Source of the DNA: Diabrotica undecimpunctata
Taxonomy: Eukaryota; Arthropoda; Insecta; Coleoptera; Chrysomelidae
Reading direction: 5' to 3'
Assembly (NCBI RefSeq): GCF_040954645.1
Contig: NC_092803.1
Location: 81,692,263 to 81,756,262 of the forward strand
Length of the DNA stretch: 64,000 nt
Shown: positions 11,427-22,121 of the stretch, piece by piece
Layout of the letters: every line of letters starts with the position of its first letter
How positions within the stretch are numbered: the first letter of the stretch is position 1
Notes under the pieces: model-generated
The model's database searches: none
Told to the model about the DNA's origin: nothing
Seen by the model: only the letters and a program-made list of their open reading frames with translations
Translations under genes and position numbers: made by a program

Positions 11427-11477
<51 letters not shown>
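11427..11477. repeat. (AT)n microsatellite
   Basis: About 25 AT dinucleotides. Confidence 0.95.
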
Positions 11478-11478
<1 letters not shown>

Positions 11479-11627
11479 CTTCAAGGAAGTCATAAAAATA
11501 AGGATGATACATAATCCTTTCATTTTACACTATTTGAAAAACGAAGTATGTATATATTATATTTCAGTTTCATAGTTCAGTTTTTTATTATTATTCGTGA
11601 GTAAAGTGTTCGATTTTAAGATGGCAG

Positions 11628-11703
11628 ATGTGTGCTTATTCGACTTGTGGAAATATTAGATGAAATAAGAATTCCTTAACTTTTCATCGTTTTGCAGAGG
11701 GCA
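11628..11703 (+). pseudogene. Possible THAP zinc-finger fragment
   Basis: One frame reads MCAYSTCGNIR, a stop, then NKNSLTFHRFAE. The spacing C-x4-C-G-N and the TFHRF block resemble the start of a THAP DNA-binding domain, found in P-element-like transposases and host proteins. The rest of the domain is not seen. Short match, low certainty. Confidence 0.35.
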
Positions 11704-11858
11704 CAATAAGGTTTGTAAATTAATTTTTCCTCTTAAATATTGCTTGGGTACCAGTATATGATGTCGTTTCTATGATACTTCTTCAATAATAAGATAACAA
11801 CTAAAAATTTTTTATTTTAATAACTAATTTACAGTAATATAAAATTAAACAAACGGTA

Positions 11859-12777
11859 TTATATATCTAAATTCTCGAACTCATCCCCATATTGATGTTT
11901 CATTTGTAGAATCTTTTCTTTAATTGTCAATTCTAGTTTCTGTTTTTCTAATTTTAAAATGTCTCTACTTACCTCTTTCTTTTTTTTTGTAAGAATATTT
12001 AATTTTATTTTTTCCTTTTCTGAATCTTTTTCACACTTATTTTTCTTTTTGTAATGTGAGACTCCTGATACATAATAAAGTCTTTTGCGCGTTTCCGGTA
12101 GTTTAACAGGATCAAGTTCAACGTATTGTTCAAGACCACCTTCATCCTGTATTTCTTTATCAACTTTTGTAACCTCACTTTCATTCCGAACAAGTTCATC
12201 AAATGGAGCGGTACTATCATAAATACATATTTACTATCGGCCGCGTTCCACTAGTACTTGCCATAGATAAGTATTTTTCTCCAACGGAATCTGTCTCTTG
12301 AAATTTACTTGAACCACCACCGGTTTTGTAAATTTCCACTTTTTCATTGGCCTTATCTTTTTTTGCTTTTCTTGTATATGTTGTATGTCTGACTCATGTC
12401 ATGTCACTTGTTATTGTTGTATTTCTTACTAATGACTTGTCACTTGTCATGAGACATCAGATTAAAAAAGATACCTCATGTTAAGTCCATGATAAAGAAT
12501 TGTCGTTTAGTGTAAATCTGTGTTTTACTGGTCTAAATACACAACAGGTTTCTTTTTATTGCTCTCGTAAAGCAGTCTTAACTGTACTCCACTTTGTGCC
12601 GTTGCATTAAACTCCTTGGTGATAACCTCCCATGCTTCGTTCTTCAATTGTACACTTGTGCCATCGGTTTGTTTGTTTTCAATTACATTGAAGTATTGCT
12701 TTACTATTTCCAAAAGGTTTTCTTTCTCCTGCTCTATAGTTTTTTCCTCGCTCTCATTTCTTATCAGCCTTATTCAT
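11859..12777 (-). pseudogene. MYB/SANT-like DNA-binding protein of the Harbinger element, broken
   Basis: An ATG at 12777 opens MNKADKK, then after a one-base slip the frame reads ENLLEIVKQYFNVIENKQTD and NEAWEVITKEFNATAQSGVQ, the helical MYB/SANT (zeste-like) domain that Harbinger accessory proteins use to bind element ends and import the transposase. A stop-rich insertion of about 170 bp (about 12375-12555) follows. Coding resumes with KKDKANEKVEIYKTGGGSS and GEKYLSMAST, conserved in these proteins. Another frameshift near 12225 leads into APFDELVRNESEV and a Lys/Glu-rich coiled coil (about 11860-12010) ending at a TAA at 11859-11861. It faces the HARBI1 pseudogene, the usual convergent layout of the pair. 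Confidence 0.75.
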
Positions 12778-12902
12778 TTTTTAATAATAATTTATAATAA
12801 TATATTTAAAATTTAAAAAAACACGTATTGACACTTCAGAAAGTCACAGAAATAAAATTAACCTAATTTATATAGTCTTTTTCTTATTTTTTATGCATAT
12901 TC

Positions 12903-13260
12903 TGTACAGCGTCATCTGTAATTATACTAAACAACTACTAATAGTTTTCTAATGGATCCATTAAATATTTTATTCATCAGTTAGTTATTTACTTGGTAGT
13001 TTTGTTTTATAATACGGAATTGAATTAACTTCCCGATTTAGTAGCAGATATCCACAGATACTTATTTGACGATTTATTTATCGTTTATAATACCGGACAT
13101 AAATGAGTTGTTTTTTGAGGAGTAATTAATTTGTCATTCGGCTGACAGATGACGCTCACTCAGAATAATTTAATTGTATTTTTCTTAATTATTTAATCAT
13201 AAAAACAACTACAAAGCCGACCCTACAAACGAATTAACATTGGGTGGACATCTGTTGTAA
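12903..13260. repeat. Right-hand copy of the Harbinger-flank repeat
   Basis: 13141-13230 repeats the 203 bp unit seen at 3458-4100 (CAGATGACGC, AGAATAATTTAATTG, CATAAAAACAACTA, GCCGACCCTACAAA) in direct orientation. An inverted GCGTCATCTGT lies at 12905. 12975-13065 is the inverted partner of 4160-4250. Confidence 0.55.
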
Positions 13261-13599
13261 TCTTGCAACTGGTAGTTTGAGGATTGCCAAATCTATCCGC
13301 TAATCTATTATCAAAGTTCAATTGCCAAAAAAAATTTCTAATAATTAACTGCAATTATTCTCGAAACAAACAAATATTTACTCGTTCTTGTTTTATATAA
13401 ATTAAAAAATGGTAGAATTCATAGTCATAATCAAAATGTACTTTTTAAAAGCTTTCTTTCTTTATATTTGAAGCATGCACCATATACATTATAAACACAT
13501 GCCAACACTTTCAAACCGAAATATTTTGTTCCATAGTTGACATTTGCGGCTATATTCTGGTTGCCCTCTCGTTAACGATGTCCTATATTGAAAACAACC

Positions 13600-16200
13600 T
13601 CTGAGTAAATATTAAATATTAGTGGGGACAAAATGCACCCCTGACTTACTCTTCGTATTTGAAGCTTTTCAAAATTATCCTAGCCAATCCTGATGTTTGC
13701 ACGTTGATACACGTGATTTGAAAATTCTTTGGATATGTATTGAAATCCCCTCGTATTTGCTAAAGCAATCGAAGAATATTTTAGTGTATTTAATTTCCCA
13801 TTCGTACGTATTAAAACACCGAATTTTTCCAATTCATCTTAGCGTCGCCGAGTAAAATAAACCATTTTTAGAGTTGTTTATATTTCCTTGGTATTTTTCT
13901 TTGATCGAAACCGCTAAATATTCTGGCGTTTCAAATAAATATTCCAGTTTATATGTTTTGTTTATGCTAAGTTAAGCGAATGAATTTAAAAGATTATGAG
14001 ATCACTAGATCACTCTTGGTAAAGCCGGCCGCTGATTAAGACGTGTTTAGTTTTGTTGGAGTTTGAATTTATTTTCAAATTCGTAATCTTTTCGTTTTCC
14101 TTTTTTTGTCATGGAAATGTAGTTTTTGAAGTTGACCTCATGTTGCCGTTGTGCTGTGCCTGTTTCAGTCTTTAACGGAGACCAGTTTTCGAGGTTTGTG
14201 TTCCAGCCGGTGCTGGCTTCCACCCTCATCTTCTTGTCCCTGGTCGTCATCCCAGATCTGCCTCCAGAGTTTTTAATGTATCCAGTTCCCAACCCCAGAC
14301 ATTGTGCTGAGTGAGATTTAGTGAGGTTCAGTTAACTTTTTCTGTGTATAAACTTTAAAGTCAAGATAGATATTTAAAAAAATAATAATAATTGCTTTCA
14401 TTATTTAAAAAGAAAATTTTTTATTTGTCACAGTTTATAGCTCAGTAACATTCGTAAGTTTCGTAGCAATAGAGTTTGTAAACGAATAAGACATAATTAT
14501 GTAAGTTTTTCTTCTTTATTTATTTTCGTATGAATTTCTGTAACTAATAATGTATTTTTTGTGCCATCTGTATTTTTATAACTGTTTTGTATTTTTATAA
14601 CTTGTTTGTGGGGACACAACAATAAATGTTTGATTTATTTCTCTGAACCATTTTGTGTTTTTATTCTAGAAAAGTCTCCTAACCATTTTTGTATTTTTAA
14701 TAATTATTTCAATAGTTACAACTAGTTGTTGTAATCGTTAAAATTCGGCACCTCGAACCGGCGTCCATTTTAAATTGCTAGAGGTCCTCCCTGTTGTTTT
14801 TTTGTCCGTTTGTTTCAAGAGACTTATGTAAGAACCCCCTTTGTTTCAATTTTTTTTAGTTTACCCAATCCAACCCCTTTGCCATTCAACTTATCCACGA
14901 CCCAGCTCTCCAAACAAACCCTGAGTGCCGTTCGCACAGTTTCGTTTATTTTGCTTGCCCTATCTCCACCCCCAGTAGTTTCTGTCCCCAGTTTTCAAAC
15001 CTCCTTTAATTATACCCTATGTGGTAGGCAAAATATTTCGTTACAATTTCAGTATGTTTTACTCGATCAAAGTCTTCTTAAGTCATTAAAACACATTTAA
15101 ACTGGATAGCCGATATCTCTACATTTCTGTAACATAACCTGAACACTAAAGCTGCTTCTCTGGTTCCAAGAATATTGCAGAATCCAAACTGCATGTCAGT
15201 AAGTTGTTCTTCTATTTTTTGTACATCGTTGAGTGCAAAATTCGAAGAAATATTCCGTTGGTATATAGCCAGTTTCATAAATTTTATTAAAAATATCAAG
15301 AAGAGATATTTTACCTGAGATTTGGTTCCAATGACACTCAATGGATTCTTGTTGTTCGTTATTCTCAAAATTGATCTCTAGATTGTTTGCAATGGCCTGA
15401 CTGTTGTTTCTAATGTGATATATCGTGGAATATCGATACCAGGAAAAGTTTTTACAGATTTTACTGCATTTCTGTAACGCTCATTGGTGGTTATGTATTC
15501 AATTTTGATTTTCTACCATATTGTTAATGGGTATCTGTTAAAAATTTTCACGTATACAATCTCCGTTTAGTTAGTTTGAAAAACTTAGATTATATTCTTT
15601 GCAAAAATCTGCGAAATAATCCTTCTCGATCGCCTAGTCCAAAATCTCAAATAATGTTACTTTGTCTGTATTTATTTTTTTTCTATCTTAGCTTAAAGGT
15701 CACCTTCAGAATGGTGAGATCTCTAGTCTTGAGTTGGTAATAACAGTTTTTACATCTACGTAGAACTTTTCAATTTCTTCTAATTCAATTTCCGCTGTCG
15801 GTGCATACACTTGTATTAAATTTATATTTCTTAGATTTTCGTTCAACTGAATCATAGAACTCATTCAGATACCTGGCATACAGCACCAACACATTTGCTA
15901 ACTTAGCTTGAGACTATGAATGCTACATCATTACGATGATAATTGCTGTCTTTTCCTGAATAATATACTTTATGATTATTCAATATTGTATCGGCCAGAT
16001 CCTGACCCACTCATTTCACTAATACTTAAAATTGATATATGCAGTCTTCTCATATCATTTATTGCATTATGTATTTTTTCGGGTTCATATAAACACTGCA
16101 CATTCCTAATGCCTATTCTACAACTCATTTGGATATTAAGTTTGGCCAAGCAAGAGATTCTTCCCACCCCTGTCGCATTTAAGAGGTGCTCTTACTCGGC
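13600..16200 (-). pseudogene. Minus-strand LINE: endonuclease and RT remnants, split by a 1.3 kb insertion
   Basis: At 16040-16150 the translation RIGIRNVQCLYEPEKIHNAI resembles the N-terminus of a LINE apurinic endonuclease, followed by MRRLHISILSISEM. At 15780-15840 ENLRNINLIQVYAPTAEIEL is the central endonuclease block. RT motifs follow at 15130-15230 (QFGFCNILGTREA) and 15025-15060 (FDRVKHTEIV), then resume at 13605-13735 (RANIRIG and RRVSQGCILSPLIFNIYSE). Stops and frameshifts are dense. The order on the minus strand is right for one element, and the gap 13740-15020 is foreign. Confidence 0.75.
13740..15020. mobile_element. Unidentified insertion of about 1.3 kb inside the LINE
   Basis: This stretch separates two adjacent RT blocks of the LINE. 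It includes a GC-richer part at 14120-14300 with weak frames on both strands that I do not recognise, an AATAAA at about 14621, and a CCTCGAACCGG patch at 14751-14762. It could be a solo LTR or truncated retroelement on the plus strand; the borders are approximate. Confidence 0.4.
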
Positions 16201-16369
16201 GACATCAATTAGTTCATCAGACATCATGATACTTCAAAGGTAGAAAAGGGAAGTATTTTAACTGCTCTTAAACTAAAATGTCCATGGGAAAGGGCAAAAA
16301 TCGAGAGTTAATACTAGTATTGGTCTAGCTACCCTCAGATGCAGCTACCCTATCATCATAAAAGGAGAT

Positions 16370-18920
16370 GGAAAGTTTGGTAGACCATTGTCTTAGTCAG
16401 AAGGTAGAACTCGTTATCATCTGCGGTTCTAACTCTCGTCATCTAGGCTGGGGCAGTAGAGATAACAATGCTCGAACTAAGTCTGTTTCTCTGACTATAT
16501 TCTTAGAAAATATTTGTATATTTTAACTAGTCATCGAACCTACCTTTATTAATATTCGTAGCTAATCAGTCATAGATATCACGCTAGCAACAGCTGAAAT
16601 ATCAAATAAAATTTAGAACTGGCAGGTATCAAAGTACATCTCTATGTCTGACCACCGCTGGCTAACCTATACTATTAGTCTGGAAAAAGCATTATCGAAT
16701 CTCGCAACCCTATGAGGATAGATGTTGAACTCTACAACCGACTCTTAGAAGATGCTTTGCGGAATGAGAAGGCTTTAACTCTAGCAAATAATACAGAATT
16801 GCAAAGATATACGGTATCTATCCAAAACAAAATAAGCTATGCTTATAAAAACATGGAAAAAATAAAAACAAGGATGGACCAGAAAAGTCGCAAAACCAAC
16901 TTTGGTAGTGCACTGAAATGGAACAGAAGAAAGACAGCAAGAACAGCCTTTATCAGAACAAAATTCAACAAACTCAAAGAGGATTGGGATTCTTATTATC
17001 CAAACCTCAGAGAGTTTTAGAAAGTCTGCAGAAAAAAACAAAAAGCTTCTTAAAGAGCCTACTGTGAGAAAATCAAAGATTTTTCACAGGCTTTCAGGTT
17101 ACTTAAGGCACTATCAAAGGACCCATAACGGCATATTGGCTTACTAACAAAGGAAAATGGAAGCAAAACTTCCAACCTTGGCGAAAGTGCTGAGATCCTG
17201 ATGAAAACACACTTCCCCGTTACTACTGCCCTAACAGCATCAAGTTGGTTGGAAGAAACAATCATACTCTCACTGAACGACTGGCATCTCGCCAGAATAA
17301 TGAATAATGAAAAAAATTTAAGATGGGCCATATTGTGCTTCACCTCTTTCAAGTCACCAGGGCCTGACGGCATATATCCAGCCCTATTATAATTGAGATT
17401 GGATTTTCTTCTGCCGCACCTTATGGGGATATTCAGAGCTTCCTTGGCTCTGAGATATATTACTAGGAGAAGTAAAGAGAGGTACGTGTGATCTTTATAC
17501 CAAAAGAATTGAAAGATCGCTAGATAATAATCCACCCCAAGTATATTCATAGACATTGAAAAGATCACATTCCCAACCATCACCCAACAGTCAATGTCAG
17601 GAATGTTCCCCTGGCCGTGAGCGAATGGCTCTAATAAAGCAGCAGTTCTGTTAGATATCTTACGAGGGGGTGTCCACAGGGAGGGGTGCTATCACCACTC
17701 CTCTAGAACATAGTTCTAGACACCCTGTCGACCACCTAAGCTGCAACGGGTTCTACACAATAGCCTATGCAGACGATATTGCTGTCCTGCACAGCGGTAA
17801 GTTTGAGAACACTATGTGAGAGATTACAAGTTGTTCTCCGACTATTAGAAACATGTGCAAGGAACACTCACTATTTACAAATCCGAAGAAGAGAGAGATG
17901 GTCCCCTTCACCAGAAAAAAAAAATTACGAACTTAATACGTAGGAATGAGACAATTGAGAATTCGTTTCTTGCTGGGAGAGCTGTATACGCTACCCCTGT
18001 TACAGGCAGGCTGAGACTCAATTAAACCAAAGTTTGTCTTTGACAAACCCTAGAAAACTCGAAACAAAATAGTATAGGAAGTAAAACGTTGCAGATGCGT
18101 ATTACATATACACCTATTGCTTCAAAATGGAAAAGGCTTAAGATGCGGGATATACTCCAGATCACTGAACCTATAAATAAAGTGGGGTATGAGCAAAAAT
18201 ACCAGCGTAGTTCAGACAGAACTGGCTAGTATCTCTATAGAAGCAAAACAGATAATCCGAAAAGATATAGCCGAGAAAACTATAATAATCTATAAATATA
18301 GCAGTAAGCGCTACTAACCTTGAATAGACCACGTGCTACATCAGGGTTACTAGTGGAGTGTCATGAATCACTAACTTAAGCTTCGGATAATGATAACATC
18401 ACCCTCAGTGGGTTAAAGGGTACAATAGGAATAGAAGCAACCGCATTGCTCACCATTTAGCTAGGAAGACGACAGGCCTAAGATTCTTAGGACTTGGGAA
18501 TCTTTTTTATTGGTCAACTACAACAATCACGGAAATTGTCAAATGTCACTCCCACACGCAACCCGTTAGAAGATGGGAAGGTATTTCGGAATTACCAGAA
18601 AAAACTTTGTTTTTTAACTGGACATTGTCAACTAAGCACTAAGCAAACACCTCAACACACTGGGGATATTAGACACACATCTGTGCAGCGTGAACGAAAA
18701 GACAAAGCTGTAAAGCACGTCTTATGTGAATGACCGGAGTTATAGTTATAGACCGGAGTTAAGTCCTGGCCTACACCCGCTCACAAAGGGAGATTTTCCC
18801 TGGTGACTTGTCCACCTTCCTAGAAATGGTAGTATGGAAGGACGATAGTTCTCTGGGAGAATGCACAATTGATCAATTGTGGCCTAAGTACTGTGTGACT
18901 TAACTGGCCCTCCCTACTTT
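16370..18920 (+). pseudogene. R1/LOA-like LINE pol, heavily decayed
   Basis: The plus strand gives ordered pieces of a LINE ORF2 across frames. Endonuclease: HLGWGSRDNNARTKS, EPTFINIRS, SVIDITLATA, and SDHRWLTYTI (16440-16680). Linker: 16712-17020 (helical, Lys/Arg rich). RT: FKSPGPDGIYPALL (17345-17392), HLMGIFRASLAL, then a GGVLSPL-type block near 17680 and TIAYADDIAVLHS near 17760-17790. An RNase H relic and the zinc-ribbon-like tail at 18460-18720 include TGHCQLSTK and HVLCE. The presence of RNase H and the EPTF/VIDIT pattern point to the R1/LOA/I group. No single frame is longer than about 100 codons. Inactive. Confidence 0.7.
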
Positions 18921-18939
18921 ACAGAGGTAAAATAAATGA

Positions 18940-19472
18940 TCTTAGATGATTCTTAGGTTCATTTTTACTAACACTTACTTAAGTTTCAATGGTAAATTTT
19001 ATTCTCAAATTTTTGGAACACCAATGGGTTCCCCGATTAGTCCAATCCTTGAAACTATTGTAACTGATCATCTCTTAGATAATGTGATTACGCAATTACC
19101 TTTTAAATTACCGTTTATATATAAATATGTCGATGACATTATATGTGCAATTCCATCGTATCACATCAATACCACACTAAACATTTTTAATTCATCTAAT
19201 AAACATCTACAGTTTACAATTGAAACTGAGACAGAATTTAGTATACCATTTTTAGACACAAGGGTAATAAGAACAAATGACAATATTTCGACATTGGATT
19301 GGTACCAAAAGCCGACAGCTTCAGGCAGGTATTTAAAGTACTATTCAAATCATACCACCCGTCAAAAATATAATACCGTACTAGGTATGAAAAACAGGAT
19401 AATGTCCATTGATGATGACTTTTTTCACTACAATTTGGACATACTATACAAAATTTTTCATAACACCGGATA

Positions 19473-19477
<5 letters not shown>
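18940..19477 (+). pseudogene. Penelope-like RT fragment (copy 1)
   Basis: One open frame carries the central RT of a Penelope-like element: KFYSQIFGTPMGSPISPILE (RT motif 4), PFIYKYVDDIICAIP (catalytic YVDD), FTIETETEFSIPFLDTRVIR and WYQKPTASGRYLKYYSNH. It is cut at the start at about 18940 and stops abruptly at 19477, where a LINE 3' tail begins. The reading frame then runs into the (CTT)n tail, producing a spurious poly-Leu stretch. The continuation after the LINE was not found, so this copy is 3' truncated or the LINE insertion was accompanied by a deletion. Confidence 0.85.
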
Positions 19478-19504
<27 letters not shown>

Positions 19505-20255
19505 TTCCTCTTCTTCTTCTTCGTCTTCTTCTTCTTCCTCTTCTTCTTCTTATTTTTCTTACTCTTTCTCTTTATAAGCAATTTTGCTTGTTCATTGGCG
19601 GATTAATACCTCTATGAAAGGTTGTCACTCCATCTTTTGCGCGGTCGTTCGATACTTCTTCTGCCGATTGGTGACTTATCTCTTGCTATTTTGACGACAC
19701 GGGTCTCCTCAATTCTGCTTATGTGGTTATTCCATTTTTTCCATTTTGTGTCCATTCATTTATGAGTACGTTACATTTTCTTCTAAAGTCTTTACTTCTC
19801 TTTCGATCTCTCAGCGTATTTCCTGTAATTCTTCTCAGTACTCTCATCTCTGCAGTTTCCAGTAGCCTATGCGTTGTGGCTGTGTCGGGTCTTGTTTCTA
19901 AGGCATATATTATTATTGGTCTTACGGTGGCTTTATAAATTCTCGACTTCATCTCAGTGTCAATGTATCTGTTTTGCCATATAGTGTTATTAAGGCATCC
20001 TGCCAGTTTATTTGCTTTTTGTACTTGATCTCCCACTTCTTTGTCCAGGTCTCCATAGCTAGACAGTGTAATTCCCAGGTATTGTGTTTCCATTGCTTGT
20101 TCAATACTGATGCCATCAATTTCTATTTTACATCTGGTTGGTTCTTTGCTGACTACTATTGTGTTAGTTTTCTGAGATAAGATTGTCATATTAAATTGTT
20201 TTGCTCTTATGTTAAAGAGGGAGCTGTTCTGGTCGAAAGAAGACATCATCGTGTG
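19478..20255 (-). pseudogene. LINE 3' end (family B) with (GAA)n tail
   Basis: The minus strand has an open RT thumb/C-terminal region: FNMTILSQKTNTIVVSKEP, METQYLGITLSSYGDLDKEV, RIYKATVRPIIIYALET, and LRRITGNTLRDRKRS. It ends at 19719 and is followed by about 180 bp of degenerate coding/3' UTR and a long, slightly impure (GAA)n tail at 19478-19560. The 5' end is truncated near 20255. The same family reappears on the plus strand at 47580-48500. Confidence 0.8.
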
Positions 20256-20654
20256 TGAGTTAAAAGGTCAGTCAATAATTTTTATGACAGAATTTTTTTT
20301 GTATATTTCAAAGAAAAGACTATACCATCAGAACAACAAAAATTATCACTATTTAAGATAACATCAAGTTTATAAAAGTTTTTTTTTACTTTTTTTTACT
20401 AAAAGGATAATTATAAATATTGCGTAATAAATTTAAAAAGTTTCTTTTTATAATATTCAGAATTGTTTGTACACAAACGTATGAACAAAAATTGCAATAT
20501 TTGAAAATTTTCATATTATTTCTTTTGATAATAAAAGATATTTGTATTTGTATATTTATGTTATTTCTATTCATTTCCTTTCCTTATTTTATCCCGAGAA
20601 GGAACAATTACAAGATACTTGAAGCGTTGATTGAATAACCCAAAGTTGATTGAG
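20256..20654. other. AT-rich spacer between LINE and second Penelope copy
   Basis: Poly-T runs and no coding similarity seen. Confidence 0.45.
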
Positions 20655-20892
20655 TAAGTCTAAGATCTAAATGCACTAATATAATCACTAACTTTCTCAA
20701 CAAAGATGAAAAAGACCATTTCTTAAATAAATATCATATCAAGTGCAAAACTTTTTTGAAACATCACCCTGAGATCAAGATTGTTCAGAGCAACAAAGGC
20801 AATGTCACTGTAGCAATGTACACTAGTGACTATATACAAAAATGTGAAGACTTACTCACCGACACTAAATATTATAAAAAGTTGAACAATAG

Positions 20893-20902
20893 TCCCGTGT
20901 GT
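20893..20902. repeat. Target-site duplication, left copy
   Basis: TCCCGTGTGT, identical to 22112-22121, flanks the LINE insertion in the Penelope ORF. Confidence 0.9.
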
Positions 20903-20945
20903 CTTCTTCTTCTATGGTGCCGTGCACCTATAGTGCGTTGGCGAA

Positions 20946-22111
20946 TTATCTTAAGGTCAGACGTCTGTCTTTTGCGGCATGCAAAAGTTCGCCAGTGTTA
21001 GTTACGCCTGTCCAGTTCTTTATATTTCGCAGCCACGACATTTGTTTGCGACCTACTCCTCTCTTGCCCTTAATCTTTCCTTTGATAATTAGTTGAGGGA
21101 TTGCGTATTTTTCCCCTCTCAGGATGTCGCCCAGGTATCCAATCTTTCGTGCCTTGATCAAGCTGAGCAATTCTCTCTCAGTATTTGCTCTTCTTAGGAC
21201 TTCCTCGTTTCTCACCCTATCTGTCCATGGTATGCTGAACATTCTTCGCAAGGTCCACATTTCGAAGGCTTCCAACTTGTTAATGGAAGATATTTTCAAC
21301 GTCCATGTCTCCATGCCGTATAACAATATGGACCATACATAGCACTTAACCATTCTGTAACGGAGATTGAAGGAAAGATTGCGGTTACAAAGTAGCGGTT
21401 TAAATTTAAGAAAAGCTGGTCTTGCTTGTTCGGTACGGCATTGTATTTCTTGTTGAGGATCCCATTGGTTATTCACCAGCATTCCCAAGTATTTGAATGT
21501 TTTCACTTGCTCGATTGGAGCATTATCTACGTGCAGTTGTACTCTGAAAAATGCGCCCTTTCTTATTGTCATGCATTTTGTTTTTCCAGCATTTATCTTC
21601 AGCCCATATGTTTTTCCTGTGGTGTTTATTTTATTTAGTATCAACTGCATATCATGTTCGTTATCTGTGATTATTGCGGTGTCGTCAGCGTAACGAATGT
21701 TATTTATCGGGTACCCGTTGACCTTTATACCACAATCAGTGCCTTCAAGTGCCTCTGCAAAAACATTCTCCACATAGAGGTTGAACAGCATAGGAGACAA
21801 AATACACCCCTGTCGCACCCCTCGTAAAATTTCGAATTCCTCTGTGTTTGTTGATTTGTTCAGCCTCACACGTGCCTTTTGATTCCAATAGAGATTCTGG
21901 ATAACTCTTATATCTTTCTCATCAATATCAGCATTGTGTAGCATTTTTATTATTTCATCGTGTTTTACGGTGTCAAAAGCTTTTTCGTAGTCGAGGAATG
22001 TGATGACTATATCTTTTCGTTGGTCCATACAGTTTTGTACCAGGGTATTCAAGCAGAATGATGCTTCGCGCGTCCCGAGTCCCTTCTTGAAACCAAATTG
22101 TGTCTCGCCGC
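20946..22111 (-). CDS. 5'-truncated LINE reverse transcriptase with intact frame
   Basis: The frame is open through the whole insert from its truncated 5' border at 22111 to a stop at 20946. RT blocks in order: QFGFKKGLGTREASFCLNTL, DIVITFLDYEKAFDTVKH, LRGVRQGCILSPMLFNLY, NNIRYADDTAIIT (catalytic YADD), GLKINAGKTKCM and VKTFKYLGMLVN. The thumb follows with YRMVKCYVWSILLYGMETWT, and the C-terminal end has RGVGRKQMSWLRNIKNWTG. Downstream is about 43 bp of 3' UTR and a short (GAA) tail at 20903-20911. The 10 bp target duplication and undamaged frame mark a recent, 5'-truncated retroposition. The upstream endonuclease is absent. Confidence 0.92.
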
Positions 22112-22121
22112 TCCCGTGTGT
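22112..22121. repeat. Target-site duplication, right copy
   Basis: TCCCGTGTGT, identical to 20893-20902. Joining the flanks restores the Penelope reading frame. Confidence 0.9.

Larger units (their letters stand above)
4115..13065. mobile_element. Composite Harbinger-type element (inferred span)
   Basis: The span is inferred from three things: a HARBI1-like transposase at 4389-5272, a MYB/SANT-like gene pointing towards it at 11859-12777, and imperfect inverted similarity between 4160-4250 and 12975-13065. The inverted similarity includes GTATTATAAWCG, ATCTGC..ACTAAA and CTACCAAGTAAAT. PIF/Harbinger transposons encode exactly this pair of proteins. The 8.9 kb length is inflated by later insertions (7236-8633, 9616-10928). 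Terminal bases and the TWA target duplication could not be fixed, so the borders are approximate. Confidence 0.45.

Noticed and set aside
14751..14762. CTCGAACC patch as a tRNA T-arm or primer-binding site
   Set aside because: No cloverleaf could be built around it and the TGG start of a primer-binding site is not at the right distance.
19409..19617. Poly-Leu/Phe frames resembling membrane proteins
   Set aside because: They are translations of the (CTT)n tail of a minus-strand LINE.
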